From Leucocoprinus leucothites (Eukaryota; Basidiomycota; Agaricomycetes; Agaricales; Agaricaceae): 64,000 bases of DNA. The stretch spans positions 1,116,001 through 1,180,000 of the forward strand of contig JAACJO010000008.1 in the NCBI GenBank assembly GCA_013368445.1, given 5' to 3'. Positions within the stretch are counted from its first letter, which is position 1; each line of letters begins with the position of its first letter. Position numbers and translations under genes: made by a program. A model generated the notes under the pieces. The model had not been told where the DNA came from. It saw only the letters and a program-made list of their open reading frames with translations, and ran no database searches. Positions 25,154-37,020 of the stretch are shown here, piece by piece.

Positions 25154-26069
25154 TTAGAAGAGCACCTTCTTGTGTTTCCTCCTATTACACATGACGATGT
25201 CAATTTCGATTAACCTCTGAGTAGCATCATTATGGGCTCACCTAACACCACAACAATAACAAGCTCTCGCCGACAAGAGAATCACTGCTGTCCAAATCAA
25301 TATGACAGCCACAAGCACCATCCATACCCCATTGCCAAACCCCACGTCAAATTTCAAGTTAAGATCCAATAAGTTCTCTAGCTGATTCTTCACAATCAGC
25401 ACAATTGCCAGATCAATACCGAAAACAACTGTCGCCAAAGCTCCTGCAATAATCGCCAGAAAGAGGGTGAAGATGGAAACAGCATGCGAGGCGAGGAAGA
25501 GGGATGTGACAAAAGTAACTAAGGCTAATCCTGCAGCTACCGGATGGAGTACAAGAATTACGCGCAGGGAATCCTCGACGGCGTTTACGATATCGCTTGG
25601 GAGGCCTATCAGCGAGCTAATCTCTGGCGGAACCTCATATCCCAACTGAGGACCAAAACAGAGGCCGTTGTCACCCAGGGACGTTGGTTGGGAAAGGTCA
25701 CTGTTAAATGAACAGTATAGTTAGCCGAATGTGATCGCCAGATCAATCGATCATTGATGCATGATGATCGACAAGCTGGGAAGGTACTCTCAGGATGGTC
25801 GATTAGGCGCCTACGACCGCGAGGTACAACAGATGGCACTAGCTCTTGTCGACTCACCTGTAGGCACAGACTCCCCAGACTCCAAACCGTAATTCTTTTG
25901 CGACGCTAGTTGGTGGGCCAATGTTAGCCGTCGATCGGACGTCGATAAGATATATGGATTTGATGATGCTCAGTGAGAGGCCGACAAGGAGTAGGAGGAT
26001 GCAGGAAGTGAGGAGAAGCGCCGATGCAGTGATTGATATTATACGGTACTCTTGTAGTGGCCGGACCAT
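25154..26069 (-). CDS. Pali-domain (SUR7/PalI-like) membrane protein, tandem copy 1
   Basis: Four-helix membrane protein of the SUR7/PalI superfamily; PalI/Rim9 helps a seven-helix pH sensor at the plasma membrane, others organise membrane domains. The ATG at 26069 (MVRPLQEYRIIS) is followed by a first hydrophobic segment, an extracellular loop with RFGVWGVCAY, then LCFGPQLGYEVP. Three more helices follow (VLHPVAAGLALVTFVTSLF; VSIFTLFLAIIAGAL; VWMVLVAVILIWTAVILL) and the Cys-rich end ACYCCGV. A last exon after an intron adds a basic tail (RRKHKKVLF) ending at 25154. The same basic-tail exon can be read in copy 2, which supports the splice. The precise role is not predictable from sequence. 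Confidence 0.82.
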
Positions 26070-27068
26070 CTCTTCCACGGGCTTAAGGAGAGTGTTGTGG
26101 TGAAGAGAGTGTGTGGGATGCTGGCAGGAACGCTGGCTGCAGTCTATTATATGGGACGGGAGAATGGTGGTGCCAAACCATTTATGTCCTTCTGGCACCC
26201 TGTCCTGCCCGTACAAGTAATACAGTACTGCAGTGCGCGTCTTTTTTCTCAATTCGATTCTACGTCCTTGGAAATATGACAATACAGACACTACCATAGC
26301 GTGCGTAAGCCGCCAGACACCAGTTCAGGCATGGCCCCAAGCCCTAGCCAGTATGGTCAGGTCCCGCTTCAGACATTAGCTACTTCCTCTGGTTTGACCC
26401 CCGGATAAACTTTGGCGAACCCCCATCAGGCAAACTTCTCGCGAGGTGATCAGTTCTCAGCAGCCTGAGTAACTTTTTTCTTGGACTATCACCTTCCCTC
26501 ATCACTTCTTTCTCCCACACACTAGTCGTCTGGTGCTTGCTTTCCTCTGTTTCTGCACGCCGGCCATCTCTCTCTCTATGCTTGCTGTAACACATTTACA
26601 AGAGTACGGAAAAGTTCTCCGGTCCGGGTTGTGTGTATGTAACGGGGTCGTTGATCATCTACCTAGGACCGAGAGAAGTGAAGAAGCCAATCGAGAGGTG
26701 GAACCACCCAAACGACCAATCGTGGACGAAATTCTCATCCAAGCAGAGGCTGACACAACTAGAAGCTTCTCCAGATTTGGTTCTCTGAAACTGAGCGATC
26801 AAAGTTCCTTGTGGGCTCTGTACCAGTCCGAATGGAATAGACTGGCAGGTTCGTTCAGACCTGCTGTCTGGGGTGTCCATAGCACTTTTAGCATCGCCTT
26901 GAACAGTACATGCTTTGTTATCCTTGGTATTCTTTAGTTAGAATTATCCGATGCCTGGTCCGTAATTACATCCATGCATATGATTTCTCCGGAAGTGTTG
27001 TCCGTAACGATAAGAAGTATGATTTCGTCAATATCGTCAGTTCATGATTTCGTGAGAGATTCCTTCCA
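26070..27068. other. Spacer between tandem pali genes
   Basis: Holds the promoter of pali copy 1 and a decayed GEP4 3' fragment at 26380-26600. The plus-strand open frame at 26533-26937 has no recognisable protein character and overlaps the fragment, so it is not called as a gene. Confidence 0.6.
26380..26600 (-). pseudogene. Decayed duplicate of the GEP4 3' end
   Basis: The minus-strand reading contains TTSVWEKE, near-matching TTGVWEKE in the C-terminal part of GEP4 at 28.4 kb, and FIRG matching FIRR at the same spacing. The DNA also aligns: TTCTCAGCAGCCTG here against TTCTCAGCGGCCTG there, and CTTTCTCCCACACACTAGT against the equivalent at 28398. Only the tail of the gene is present, in the same orientation and about 310 bp upstream of a pali start, just as the real GEP4 sits upstream of pali copy 2. 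It is a leftover of a segmental duplication. Confidence 0.7.
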
Positions 27069-27939
27069 CTAGTAGCGCTCTTCCCTCTCTTTGCGTCTAT
27101 AACAAAATACACAGCGTAAATCTCAATCCTTTTAAGAGCTCACTGTCGTGATAGACTCACCTAACAACACCACAACAATAACAAGCTCTCGCTGACAGCA
27201 GGACTACCGCCACCCAAATCAAGATGACAGCCACGAGAACCATCCACACCCCATTCCCGAACTCCACGTTGAACCTCAGGTCCTCTAGATTCTTGACTTG
27301 ATTTCTCGCAACAATTACAAGTGCTAGGTCAACGCCGAAGACAATGGTTCCCAGGATTCCTGCAATAATCGCCAGGAAGAGGGTCAAAATGGAAACGGCA
27401 TGCGAAGCGAGGAAGAGAGATGTTATGAGAGTGATGAAGGTTAGTCCCGCAGCCACTGGGTGGAGTACGAGAATGGCGCGCAGGGAAACCTCTACGGCAT
27501 TGACGACATCATCAGAGACACCGATCAAGCTCTGTACGACCGATGGAACATCATATCCCAACCTAGGGCCAATGCAGAGGCCGTTGTTGTCGAGGATACT
27601 TGCGTGGTTGAGTTCACTGTCAAGCGAAATATATAATTAGACAAGAATGATCGAGATTCGAGGCTGTAAAGGGTACAGCCGTATAGGCGCCAACTACTCC
27701 AGCTCTCCAACAGCCTCCCTCACTCACCTGAAAGCGCAGACTCCCCATACTCCGAACCGCAATTGTGTCGCAACACGGGTTGCTGGTCCAGCGTTTGCCG
27801 CGGATTGGAGGACTACAAGGTAGATGGGTTTGATAATGGGCAGCGAGAGGCCCACTAGGAGTAGGAGGATGAAGGAAGCAAGGAGAAGTAAGCATGCGAC
27901 GACGGATATGATACGATACCCCTGTAATGGTCTGACCAT
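27069..27939 (-). CDS. Pali-domain (SUR7/PalI-like) membrane protein, tandem copy 2
   Basis: Close paralogue of the gene at 25154-26069 with the same exon layout. The ATG at 27939 (MVRPLQGYRIIS) opens the first helix (CLLLLASFILLLLVGLS), then RFGVWGVCAF in the extracellular loop, then LCIGPRLGYDVP. Helices follow: LHPVAAGLTFITLITSLF, VSILTLFLAIIAGILGTIV and VWMVLVAVILIWVAVVLL, then ACYCCGVV. The last exon adds a charged tail (RKEREERY) and stops at 27069. The differing basic tails suggest the cytosolic ends have diverged faster than the helices. Both copies appear intact. Confidence 0.82.
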
Positions 27940-28218
27940 TGTTTTGGGGTTCTCAAAGGTGTTGGGATGCAGGGGGGTTGAGACGCTAACGGGAACATTG
28001 GTTGTGAGCTATTGTAGGTCTATTATATCTTGGGACGGGTGAAGGATGCCAAACTATTTACGTCCATCTTACATCTGTCCTGCCTAAATAAGATAAAGAG
28101 ACTTCAGGTCTTGTGAAATTTGCATCATCACCCTCAAAATGGATGAACTGCCCCTGGAAATATGACAATACAAACACCACCACAACACGTGTAATGAACC
28201 GCTCCAACGGAAACCCGT

Positions 28219-29314
28219 TCAAGCGCTTGTAAGCCTCGACCAGATATTGTTGAAAATGCTGGATCGTCTATCTTCTAACTTGATTCTGCGAATGAAATTT
28301 GATGAATCTCTTGAGACTCCTTCGCGCGGGGTTGACCACTTCTCAGCGGCCTGGACAACCTTCTTTTCAAACCACCGCATACCCATAGCCTCCTTCTCCC
28401 AAACACCAGTTGTCCAAACAGCCAGGGGCCCCCTACCCACCACCAAACGCTTCTCTCTTTTGTGCTCCTTCTCTTTTTCTACTTGTTGCCGTAGGCTTTC
28501 CCGCTCTGTATTTGGTGCTCCATCTTTTTCAAAAATACATGAGAAAGCTTCTCCGATCAGACCACGAGGCTTAGGTGTGTGAGATGGGTCTGTGGATCGT
28601 CTAGGATTTGTGAGGCGCATGCGGTTGGCCATGACGACATCTGTGAATATTCGGTCTCCGACGATAATGAGTTCGTCGTCCAATATTGGTCGGCGTAGGG
28701 AGGAAAAGTAGGCTCGAATGGAGTTTATACACGGGTAGCCAGGCTTGAATGTTTTGTGGTTCAGAACGGGAACTTGGAGGTGGTGAGAGACAGATTCGGA
28801 CTAGAATAAGATGAATTATTAACAGAAGTTTGGGTGGAGAGTTGTAATGTACGGACTTGAATGCCGCCCGGGTCGGTGTGAGTGCCAGCTGAATTGCTTA
28901 CAATGATAACATTGCTTTCACCGAATGTTTTGCGGCATTCAGCCCATGCTGTCTATAGGGGGTGAGCGGTGGTCGATGATATCGAGTGAAGTGCTGAATA
29001 CCTCAAGTTCAGGCACGAGTGTATCCTGGTAAGGAATTGTCTAGATAAAAGATTGAGTCCTACATGACAATACAAAAACATATAGAACATACGAGACAAT
29101 TATCCTTGTCAAACACGGCACCTCGATAGCCAGCTTTTCGGAGTGCTGCAAAGTCAATATAGCGGATGTCTTTCTGTGCAGGCTGAAGTTAATTTCGGTT
29201 CAGGAAATCAGAGAGGAGAAGATGCGCACCTTTGACTATGACATTGGGAATAACAATTCTAGGGTGTATAAGGAGTTGAAAGGGCACGAGCAGCCCAGGA
29301 ATATTCAGCGGCAT
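28219..29314 (-). CDS. GEP4: Mitochondrial phosphatidylglycerophosphatase Gep4
   Basis: HAD-family phosphatase that turns phosphatidylglycerophosphate into phosphatidylglycerol, a step of cardiolipin synthesis at the mitochondrial inner membrane. The ATG at 29314 (MPLNIPGLLVPF) opens a short N-terminus with HPRIVIPNVIVK, then RYIDFAALRKAGYRG. The catalytic DxD motif is in AVFDKDNCL, and the next HAD motif in NVIIVSNSAG followed by HTDPGG. Further on come VLNHKTFKPGYP, LIIVGDRIFTDVVMANRM and a charged C-terminus ending at 28219. Introns are short. Its 3' end was copied to 26.4-26.6 kb. The start lies 173 bp from that of the clathrin light chain on the opposite strand. Confidence 0.93.
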
Positions 29315-29487
29315 CACAACCCAACGAGAAACATGCGAGCCGGCAATACACCGTGGTATTTGTTCATGTTTTTAACATCTTTAATCAAAAAAGGAAGCTT
29401 GTTCCCATAGCGTGTGATCATCAGCCTCGTCAGCACAGCACCTACATATTCCCAAATTCTAATTTCCTCACAACACGTCAGGCGACC

Positions 29488-30424
29488 ATGGCAGACTTTC
29501 TAGGCGGCGGCAATGACCTCGACGAATTCGAGCGCGCAGCAAACGCGTTCCCCGATATCTCTCTCGATGGCACTGACGACATACCTTCCGTTCCAGCCGG
29601 TAACAAAAACAGCCACAGCAACAGTGGATTCTCATTCGACGATTTCGATGCACCTTTGACTCCTGCTGGGAATGAAGTGAAAGTGACAGGGGACGACGAA
29701 ATCGAAAAGTTTGAGAACGAGTTCCCGGAGCTTGACGTTGGGCCTGCACCATTAATGCAGGTATGTGCATTCTGGATTGGTCTTTTGCGAGCTGGTTTTC
29801 ATGAATCGTGTCGGATTTTAGTCTCCGCCTTCCCAACCTTCGTTTACGAGCCCTGCACCGTTTGCGCCGAGACCGCAACCTTCTGCGCTTGCTTCTACTC
29901 CAATTCTATCTCAGGCAGCTGAGGAGGAGCCAGAAGTGATCAGGTACGTAGAGTGCGCAGCATCATCTCGCCATAACATGTTCTGATTCTGGATGATATT
30001 TCAGAGAATGGCGCGAGAAGCAACAAGAAGAGATTAAAGCACGCGACGAGGCTTCTAAGGCGAAGCGTCAGGAAACCATTTCCAAGGCTGAACGTGCGCT
30101 CGAAGATTTTTACGAGGACTATTCTAGAAAGAAGGAGAGGAACATCGCAGAGAACAAGTGTGTTATATCTGCATCATACCGTGACTTTTGAACGCTAATG
30201 CTTTTGCTAGGGATACTGAGGCAGATTACATTGCTTCGTTGGAAGCCTCTCTTTCCGGTGGCACAACATGGGACCGTATCTGTGATCTCATCGAACTACA
30301 AAACTCTCAGAGCAAGACCAGTGCTCGGACTGGTGCTGGTACCACCGATCTGACCAGGTTCAAGGAGGTACTACTCAGGCTTAGGAGGCAGGGTGACCAA
30401 GCGCCTGGTGCTGCTGGTTATTAG
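29488..30424 (+). CDS. CLC1: Clathrin light chain
   Basis: Regulatory subunit of the clathrin coat; binds the heavy chain hub and tunes cage assembly in endocytosis and Golgi traffic. The ATG at 29488 (MADFLGGGNDLDEFERAA) has a good start context (ACCATGG). Four exons: an acidic, Gly/Asp/Phe-rich N-terminus with FENEFPEL; a Ser/Pro linker; the heavy-chain-binding helix starting IREWREKQQEEIKARDEAS and running through RALEDFYEDYSRKKERN; then a C-terminal block with TWDRICDLIELQNSQ and RFKEVLLRLRRQGD. The length and order match fungal light chains. A long coiled coil is expected in the third exon. Confidence 0.95.
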
Positions 30425-30585
30425 ACCTTTCCGTGTTTCTACTTTAGTATAGTGTGGATGATATTTTTGTGTAATGCACTATGGGTTTGTTACGATATTA
30501 AAGGGTGATGATGTGTCCGTAAAGGCAGTAATTAGATGATAATAAAGCATCTATAGGTAAGTGATAGAGGAAGTAAGCTCAAAGC

Positions 30586-31771
30586 TCAAAGCTTGGCCGC
30601 GGCCTGGGCCTCTGGCGAAGGAGTTTCCTCAATCGAAGGTGCTCCGGAGACGGACTCGACCTCCGTCACGCTGATGGTGGGCGGTAGATGAGACTCAATG
30701 AACTGAATAACCTCATCTGCAAGTTTCTCCTTTACGCCGCCAGGTTCGTTTTGGAGTTCATGGAATCCGCCTTCGAATAGGGAGATCTTTTTGTCAGGCA
30801 CAGAGATTCTGTCAATGAAATCTTTTGAGGCTTTGTGTGATGTGACTTTGTCGGCAGTTCCGTGAACAATGAGGACCTGGACAGGGGTGGCGAGTTAATT
30901 CAGCGCACAGCCTAGATGCCATTTGTCATGTGAAACGTACAGGAAGAGAGCTTGGCCAATTCTTGTAGTAGCTTGTCAGAAGGGCTTCGCCGTTGGTAAG
31001 CATGTCGCTAATGCCCTTCAGCGAGCCAGACGGTTTGATGAGAGGGTCGTTAACGTAGGCGTCGTTAAACGCTTTGTCATGTGAGAGATCCTGTAAATGA
31101 TATATATATTGAGATAGGTAGGCAAGACCAGTTCAGGCATGAGGGACCCAGACCTCAGCTTTGACTGGCGCAGGGATGAGAGAATAAGGTGCAAGGATGC
31201 TGGCCTTTGCACCAACCCATTTGAGAAATTTCGAAGCTGGTTCCGCTTGTTGAATCAGGGGACTAGTGGCAATGACACCTAGGAGAGATGTCACGGAGGA
31301 CTTATGAGGCGACTTCGCATCCTGGGTGGCGAATCCGAGAACCTCTGCGCCTCCCTATAGTCAGTGAGTAATGAGCTACTCACCAAGAGACCGAGAGGGA
31401 CTCACCATAGAATGACCCATCAAAAAAACAGGTACATTCTTGAAAGCCTCCTTCGCATGCTCAATAGCCCAAGCAACATCACCCATCTGATCCTTCCAGC
31501 TCGTCTTCCCGTAAGTACTTCCCTTACTCCTCTTCTCCACGTCCTGGCCCGTTAGACCAAATCCACGTTGGTCTATTGCGAGAACCGCAAAGCCATGCCG
31601 AGCGAATAGGGGATGGAAGTGTGTATAACGACCAACATGTTCCGCAAAGCCGTGGATGAAGACAATCACAGCTCTTACTGGCTGGCTAGCCTCCGGCGCG
31701 TACGTACGAGTGTAGAACTGCGTGTTTGAAGGACCTTGGAGCCAAATTTCAGTATAAGGTACTTGTGACAT
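30586..31771 (-). CDS. Alpha/beta hydrolase, monoacylglycerol-lipase-like (serine aminopeptidase S33 fold)
   Basis: Related to yeast Yju3 and human MGLL, which split monoacylglycerol into fatty acid and glycerol. The ATG at 31771 (MSQVPYTEIWLQGPS) is followed by VIVFIHGFAEHVGRY (oxyanion HG motif) and AIDQRGFGLTG. The nucleophile elbow GHSMGG spans an intron between GHSM and GG. The acid-containing VLIVHGTADKVTS and the catalytic His in GGFHELQNEP complete the triad. The C-terminus carries about 30 extra residues rich in Glu, Ser and Pro (SVSGAPSIEETPSPEAQAA), probably disordered. No signal peptide is present. Substrate preference is inferred from family. Confidence 0.88.
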
Positions 31772-32025
31772 GGCAGACTCTCGACAAGTGTTGTGGCCGT
31801 ACGTCGACTGTCTGGCAGTGTTAAGTGCTATTTGATGGGACCTTATTTATAGAAATATTCTTAGTCAGCGGAATGAGATAAGTGTGTGGGAAACATAGCT
31901 TGTGAATTTGCCTGCGTCATGCCAGCCGTAATTTCGAAATCACCACAAACTCCGGACTCTGAAAGGTTGAATATTCCTCTACAACTCGGCACTGAATACC
32001 CTCGCTCTCCTTGTTGCGGGCAACG

Positions 32026-34912
32026 ATGCTGGTAGTGTGGGCTCGCGGCTCTGTTGTTTTGAGACCGCAGGCTCTGTCGACCACGTTAGCACTGAGTCGA
32101 TGTGTGCAAGTGGGTTTGGCTCCCCCGCACGTCCGTACCTTGGTTACATTGCCACCGTGTAGAGGCGGAATATTCCCCGCTCCACGTTCAATTGCACCTC
32201 GCCCAATATTTCCGACGAAGTTAGATTTCCGGATACAACCACGGAATGGGATTTCAAGCGGCAGGCAAGTCAGGCTGAAGAGTACCAAAGATACCGAGTC
32301 AAGTTCTGCTCAGGAGAATGCCAAGGACGTCATGGATACCCCAGACACCAACTCTGAACACCCACGTCCATCTGTGCTATCTGGAGTATTCTCGAGGAGA
32401 CAGCCACGACTTTCTTCCTTCACCAAAATCGTAGCTTTAGCGAAACCGGAGAAGAAGCCCTTGCTTATTGCTATCGGGTTACTGCTTATATCGGCTTCCG
32501 TGTCGATGAGCGTTCCGTTCACGATTGGCCGCTTGATTGACTTCTTCTCGTCCCCGAATCCTGTGAGTTGTGCTCTCCACAAATGACTGCCTACTAAAGA
32601 CCAGTCCCGCTAGCAAATACCTTTCGGTTTGGGCTTGTGGCAAGCATCGGGACTGCTACTTCTCTTGTTCACAACTGGAGCTCTGGCAAATGCTGGACGT
32701 GCAATGTTGATGAGGCTATCTGGTATATTCGTTGTTGTAAGAGATAGATTGCGAATGCTGAAGTTATTTGAAGGTCAGCGCATCGTTGCCCGACTACGTG
32801 AACGGTTATTCGCTGCTTCAATCCGTCAAGAGGTTGAGTTCGTCGAAAAGGGAGAAGGTGACGCTCGAGCAGGCTCAGTGTCGATACTAGTATTGTAGGA
32901 GAAAGGTGTGTAGATGAACTAACCTTTGGACTTTGATCTCATGTTCTGTCCAGCGTCACCAACAATCTCTCAGACGGCCTACGTGCAATTGTTATCTCTT
33001 CTGTTGGGAGTGAGGTGTCTCTCTACACAGTCGTAGAATCCACACTTACGGTTTTCTTCTACTAGTGGCAGCAATGTTCTATACGTCGCCGACTCTAACA
33101 CTTCTGATGTTGGCCATGGTTCCACCTGTCTCTCTCGGCGCAGTATGTTGGACCTGATCTTGTGGCCTGTGACCCAAAGTTACTCACTCGGTACCAGGTG
33201 TTCTACGGTCGTTATCTCAAGAAACTTTCGCACAAGACCCAAGAGGCTGTGGGCGATATGACCAAAGTAAGCTATCACTTGTTATTGACTCCTGTTCGAG
33301 AGGGTTGATGATCGTGTATTCAGGTGGCGGCGGAATCACTTTCAGCTTTGCGAACTGTTCACGCTTTCAACGCCCTCGCCCAGGAGGAGAAGAAGTTCAG
33401 CGAACGAGTTGCAAAGGTCCTCACTCTGGGAAGGAAAGAAGCCATCGCTAGTGGCATCTTCTTCGGTAGTACAGGCTGGAGTGGAAATGTCACGATACTT
33501 GGGCTATTAGGATATGGTATGTAGGGTTTGCTTATTCTTGGACAACCACGGGAGGGACTAATTCCGTCTAGGTGGTACTCTCGTTTCACAGGGAGTCATC
33601 ACTGTTGGAGACTTGACGAGCTTGCTGCTGTACACCGCCTACGTTGGGAATGGGCTCAGTATGCTCACGTATGTCTATTGTTCACTCTTTTATGTTTTCC
33701 CTTGTGCTTATCCCGACCCAGGTCTTTCTTCGTGAGTTGCAAGCGGCATGTATCTTGAAATGTCATTGACAATCCCGCCATTTCCCAGACCTCAATCATG
33801 CGTGCAATCGGTGCTGGGACGCGTGTATTCGAAGTCCTGGATCGAGAATCCCTTGTTCCCCTCCACGAAGGTGTCGAGCTTTCACCAGACAGGCGTGGAG
33901 CCATTAGGTTCGAGCACGTACATTTTGAGTACCCTACGAGAAAGGATGTCAAGATCCTGAAGGATTTTAACCTCGAAGTCAACGTTGGCGAGACAGTTGC
34001 TATCGTGTACGTTGTTTAAGTACTCTCCTCATGACTCTGTATAACCAGTTTTATCCAGTGGAGAGAGCGGTGGCGGAAAGTCATCTGTTCATTCTCTGTT
34101 GCTTCGGTACTATGATCCTAATCATGGAAAGGTCACATTTGATGGTCAAGGTGCGCATAATACACCGAAACTTCTTGTCGATTGTGCTTACTCTAACAAT
34201 ACAGACATCCGTGACTTCTCTGCAACCTCTTGGCGTAGGATCATTGGTGTTGTTCCTCAGGACCCTGTTCTTTTCACTGGTACAATAGCCGAAAATATTG
34301 CCTTCGGTAACCCTGAAGCAACAAGGGAAGAGATCGAAGATGCCGCAAGGGAAGCAAATTGCGAATTTATCTGGGGTATGCCGGATGGTTTTGATACAAC
34401 GAGTGGGTCCACACCTATCATATCTTGGACTGAACCCTGACATTTGGTTAGTTGGTAGACTTAGTCTCAGCGGTGGCCAACGTCAACGCCTGGCCTTTGC
34501 CAGGGCCCTCTTGAAGAAACCTGCTATTCTCGCGCTAGACGAAGCGACTTCAGCTTTGGACGCCACATCAGAACGACGTGTTAATGATGCTATCGAGAAA
34601 ATCCTCCGGTCTGGACAGACAACGTGTTTGTTTGTTGCGCATAGATTATCAACTATTGCTCGTGCCGAGCGAGTAATCGTTATGGAAGGAGGCAGAGTTG
34701 TGGAGAGTGGTGCTTACAGAGAATTGGTCGCTAGAGAAGGCTCGAGGTTTAGAGCGCTTATGGCATCGCAGTTAAGCGCGGTTGAACAGAATACTACTAC
34801 TGGTGACGCAAGTGAGGAAGCAGTGGAGGAATATGTGGAGGAATTTGATGAAGGACGTGATGAGGGTGTGAGAGAGGTAGAGGTGGTCGAAGAAAAGGCG
34901 AAGAAATATTGA
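32026..34912 (+). CDS. Mitochondrial half-type ABC transporter (Mdl1/ABCB10-like), with apparent frameshift
   Basis: One membrane domain plus one ATPase domain; Mdl1 relatives sit in the mitochondrial inner membrane and export peptides. The N-terminus from the ATG at 32026 is Arg/Ser-rich without acids, fitting a targeting sequence. Membrane segments include [16 protein letters not shown] and [17 protein letters not shown]. The ATPase domain has Walker [10 protein letters not shown] (assembled across the intron near 34010-34063), [12 protein letters not shown], signature [15 protein letters not shown], Walker [13 protein letters not shown] and switch His in [14 protein letters not shown]. The tail is acidic. 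Between the frame reading [10 protein letters not shown] and the frame reading [13 protein letters not shown] (32855-32875) one base appears missing and no intron explains it. Either a sequencing error or a broken gene. Confidence 0.88.
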
Positions 34913-35527
34913 TTTAGTCGAGCTCGACTCTGTTGATTGACCATAGGTCAATAATTTATATCCTCCTCAAAGAAGGCGTTTGTAGTGACTTCACCTTCCA
35001 TTTAACACTCCGAGTCAACAGTTAATTAGACACCCCCGCACCATTCATACTAGACTGTTCATCTGATGTATCAAGTAGCATATAATGATTCTATTACAGG
35101 AACGTTTCAGTGTACTTGGATTTCTCGGGCATTGATAGGCATAATGCACTATGCCCCAGACCATGCAGCCTGGAACTGGCAATGACCTCACTGCATTGCT
35201 AAGAGTGGGGCCGGGCTTCGCAACTAATGTGATCGTTCATTACTCCAGACCTTTGTACAGTGCGCTACCAGAAAGGGCTTGTGAGACCGAATGCATGACT
35301 GCGTCAAAAATTATCAGAAGTTCAGATAGCTCGAGTTCGTCTGTTATACATTCAATGGACGTCTAATGTACACTTGAAATAGAGCATGGTGTCACATAAG
35401 GAAATGCAAGAGTAGAGTAAAATGTTAGCATGAAAGGTATCACGAGATAGAAGCGTGAAGTATGAAGTATGAAGTATCATCGCGAGCAAGGCATCAAAGA
35501 TCAGAGAGCTACAGGAAGCGCCGGGTA
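34913..35527. other. Intergenic region, no gene seen
   Basis: About 0.6 kb between converging 3' ends of the ABC transporter and the BTB gene. A small tandem repeat of GAAGTAT (three units) lies near 35456-35476. Otherwise nothing notable. Confidence 0.6.
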
Positions 35528-36405
35528 TCAAGCAACAGCAACACTTGAAGCTTGTATCTTCGCCAATGCAGGCCTATCACCGCTCGACTTGGAAAGACCT
35601 CTAGGTTTCCCTTTGAAGAAGAGTTCATCAACCACGTCTTCCGCAATCTTCACCTTCTCCTTCTTACTCAGACCTTTCCTCTTCCCACAGCTTTTGCAGC
35701 CGACTTTTTCGCGATAGGACTCTCGCGCAGCCGCAAGCATGGTGAATCGCTTGATGCCAAGTGTTAGGCTCATTTGAAGGCTGATCGGTTGATCACGTTG
35801 GCAGAGAGCGACATAGGATGGACGAAGGAGATGAGGATCGAGTTTGTATTGATCCCAGATGGCTATTTTGCGAACGGGATCGAGGCCTGGTGAAGGAAGG
35901 GCGTGAAGACGAGCGGCGGCGAGGGAAGTAATTGTGGGTATGTGGTACTTGGAAGCGATGTTCAGGAGGGAGAGATAGTGTTCTGGGGTGGAGAGGTTAG
36001 GTAGTGGCGAGCTCGAGCTATGGAGATTTGTCTGAGTAAACGCCTTGGACTATAGTCAGGGTGAAAATAGGCTCACAGCGGCAGAAGCACTTGCAAAAGC
36101 CTCTCGAAATCCGTAGAGGAGGTTTCCAGGAGATGCAAAGGATGAGCATCGTCAAACTTGGGAAGAAGAGAGGGCTGAGTATTGGGAAGGATGCTCTGAA
36201 GGACAAGGGACTTCGAGTGAAGAACGGAGAGATCGAAACGAAAGAGTGTGTTGCCTGCCTAGCAAGAAATGTGGGGTTAATAGTCATCCGGATTTGCAGT
36301 AGTTGATATACATACTTGGACAACAGAATTGCCTTCAGATAAATAATAGATCGGGTGTCTTTGCTTCACGGCTTTGGAAGGCGAGTTCGTTAAAGTGGGA
36401 GACAT
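35528..36405 (-). CDS. BTB/POZ-like domain protein
   Basis: Three exons from the ATG at 36405. Exon 1 encodes an N-terminus ending HPIYYLSEGNSVVQ. Exon 2 continues ANTLFRFDLSVLHSKS with LQSILPN, DDAHPLHLLETSSTDFERLL, the pattern seen in agaricomycete BTB proteins. Exon 3 carries PEHYLSLLNIASKYHIPTIT, LHALPSPGLDPVRKIAIWDQY, and RFTMLAAARESYR, then a Cys pair (CKSCG) and a Lys-rich end. BTB domains dimerise and recruit partners, often cullin ligases; the family is strongly expanded in mushrooms and individual roles are unknown. Both introns have good GT-AG sites. Confidence 0.8.
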
Positions 36406-36654
36406 GCCTGTAAATCTTGGTAGCAGGAAGGAAGGGCAGGAATTAACACACGCTGAAATGCCAGTGTATTATGTTTAGCACTGCAAAAGGGAAGCAACGT
36501 GGATCAATTCGCGACAACAGAGCCGCAGTGTGCATGTCCTTGAAGGAACGAAATGAATAGGTCTGCACTGCTTTCATTCAATAGACGCTACGCATGAAGG
36601 AGATGAACGACTGCGTTCAGTGTTTGGGGTGGATAAAACACTACTTCACGTTGA

Positions 36655-36871
36655 GACGTGCTTTATAGTCGGGCTGAAAATACTGAGTGATATCCTGGAA
36701 CTCCGCCACGATCGAGGACGAGAGGTTCTTGGGCATCTGAAAGATTGCTCAAGCAGTTAAGGTCCTCGTAGATGTGCAGAAATATTGGGAGTGCCGTTTA
36801 GACGTGAATAGGAAGAGGAAATCATTGATGGGAGGCAGAAGCCCGAGGTTGTTTACGTTGGTGTGGTCCAT
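36655..36871 (-). pseudogene. Possible small gene or gene fragment
   Basis: An ATG at 36871 opens MDHTNVNNLGLLPPINDF and a hydrophobic run. After a plausible acceptor (TTTCAG), MPKNLSSSIVAEFQDITQYF and DYKARLNVK precede a stop. The two parts have protein-like composition, but no donor site joins them cleanly in frame. The family is not recognised. Confidence 0.25.
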
Positions 36872-37020
36872 CAACGAAAGCAACAAAGTTAGTGTCTAGG
36901 CGCCCAACCGTGGACAGAATATATCCACCGTTACCGTCTCATGCACTGTTATATTTCATTAATCTTCTTCCATCGTTCTCAAACTCTTGAACCACTCGCG
37001 TCAACCGCGTCCTTGCAGCT

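Noticed and set aside
26533..26937. 134-residue plus-strand ORF between the pali genes
   Set aside because: It overlaps the antisense of the GEP4 fragment and has no protein-like pattern.
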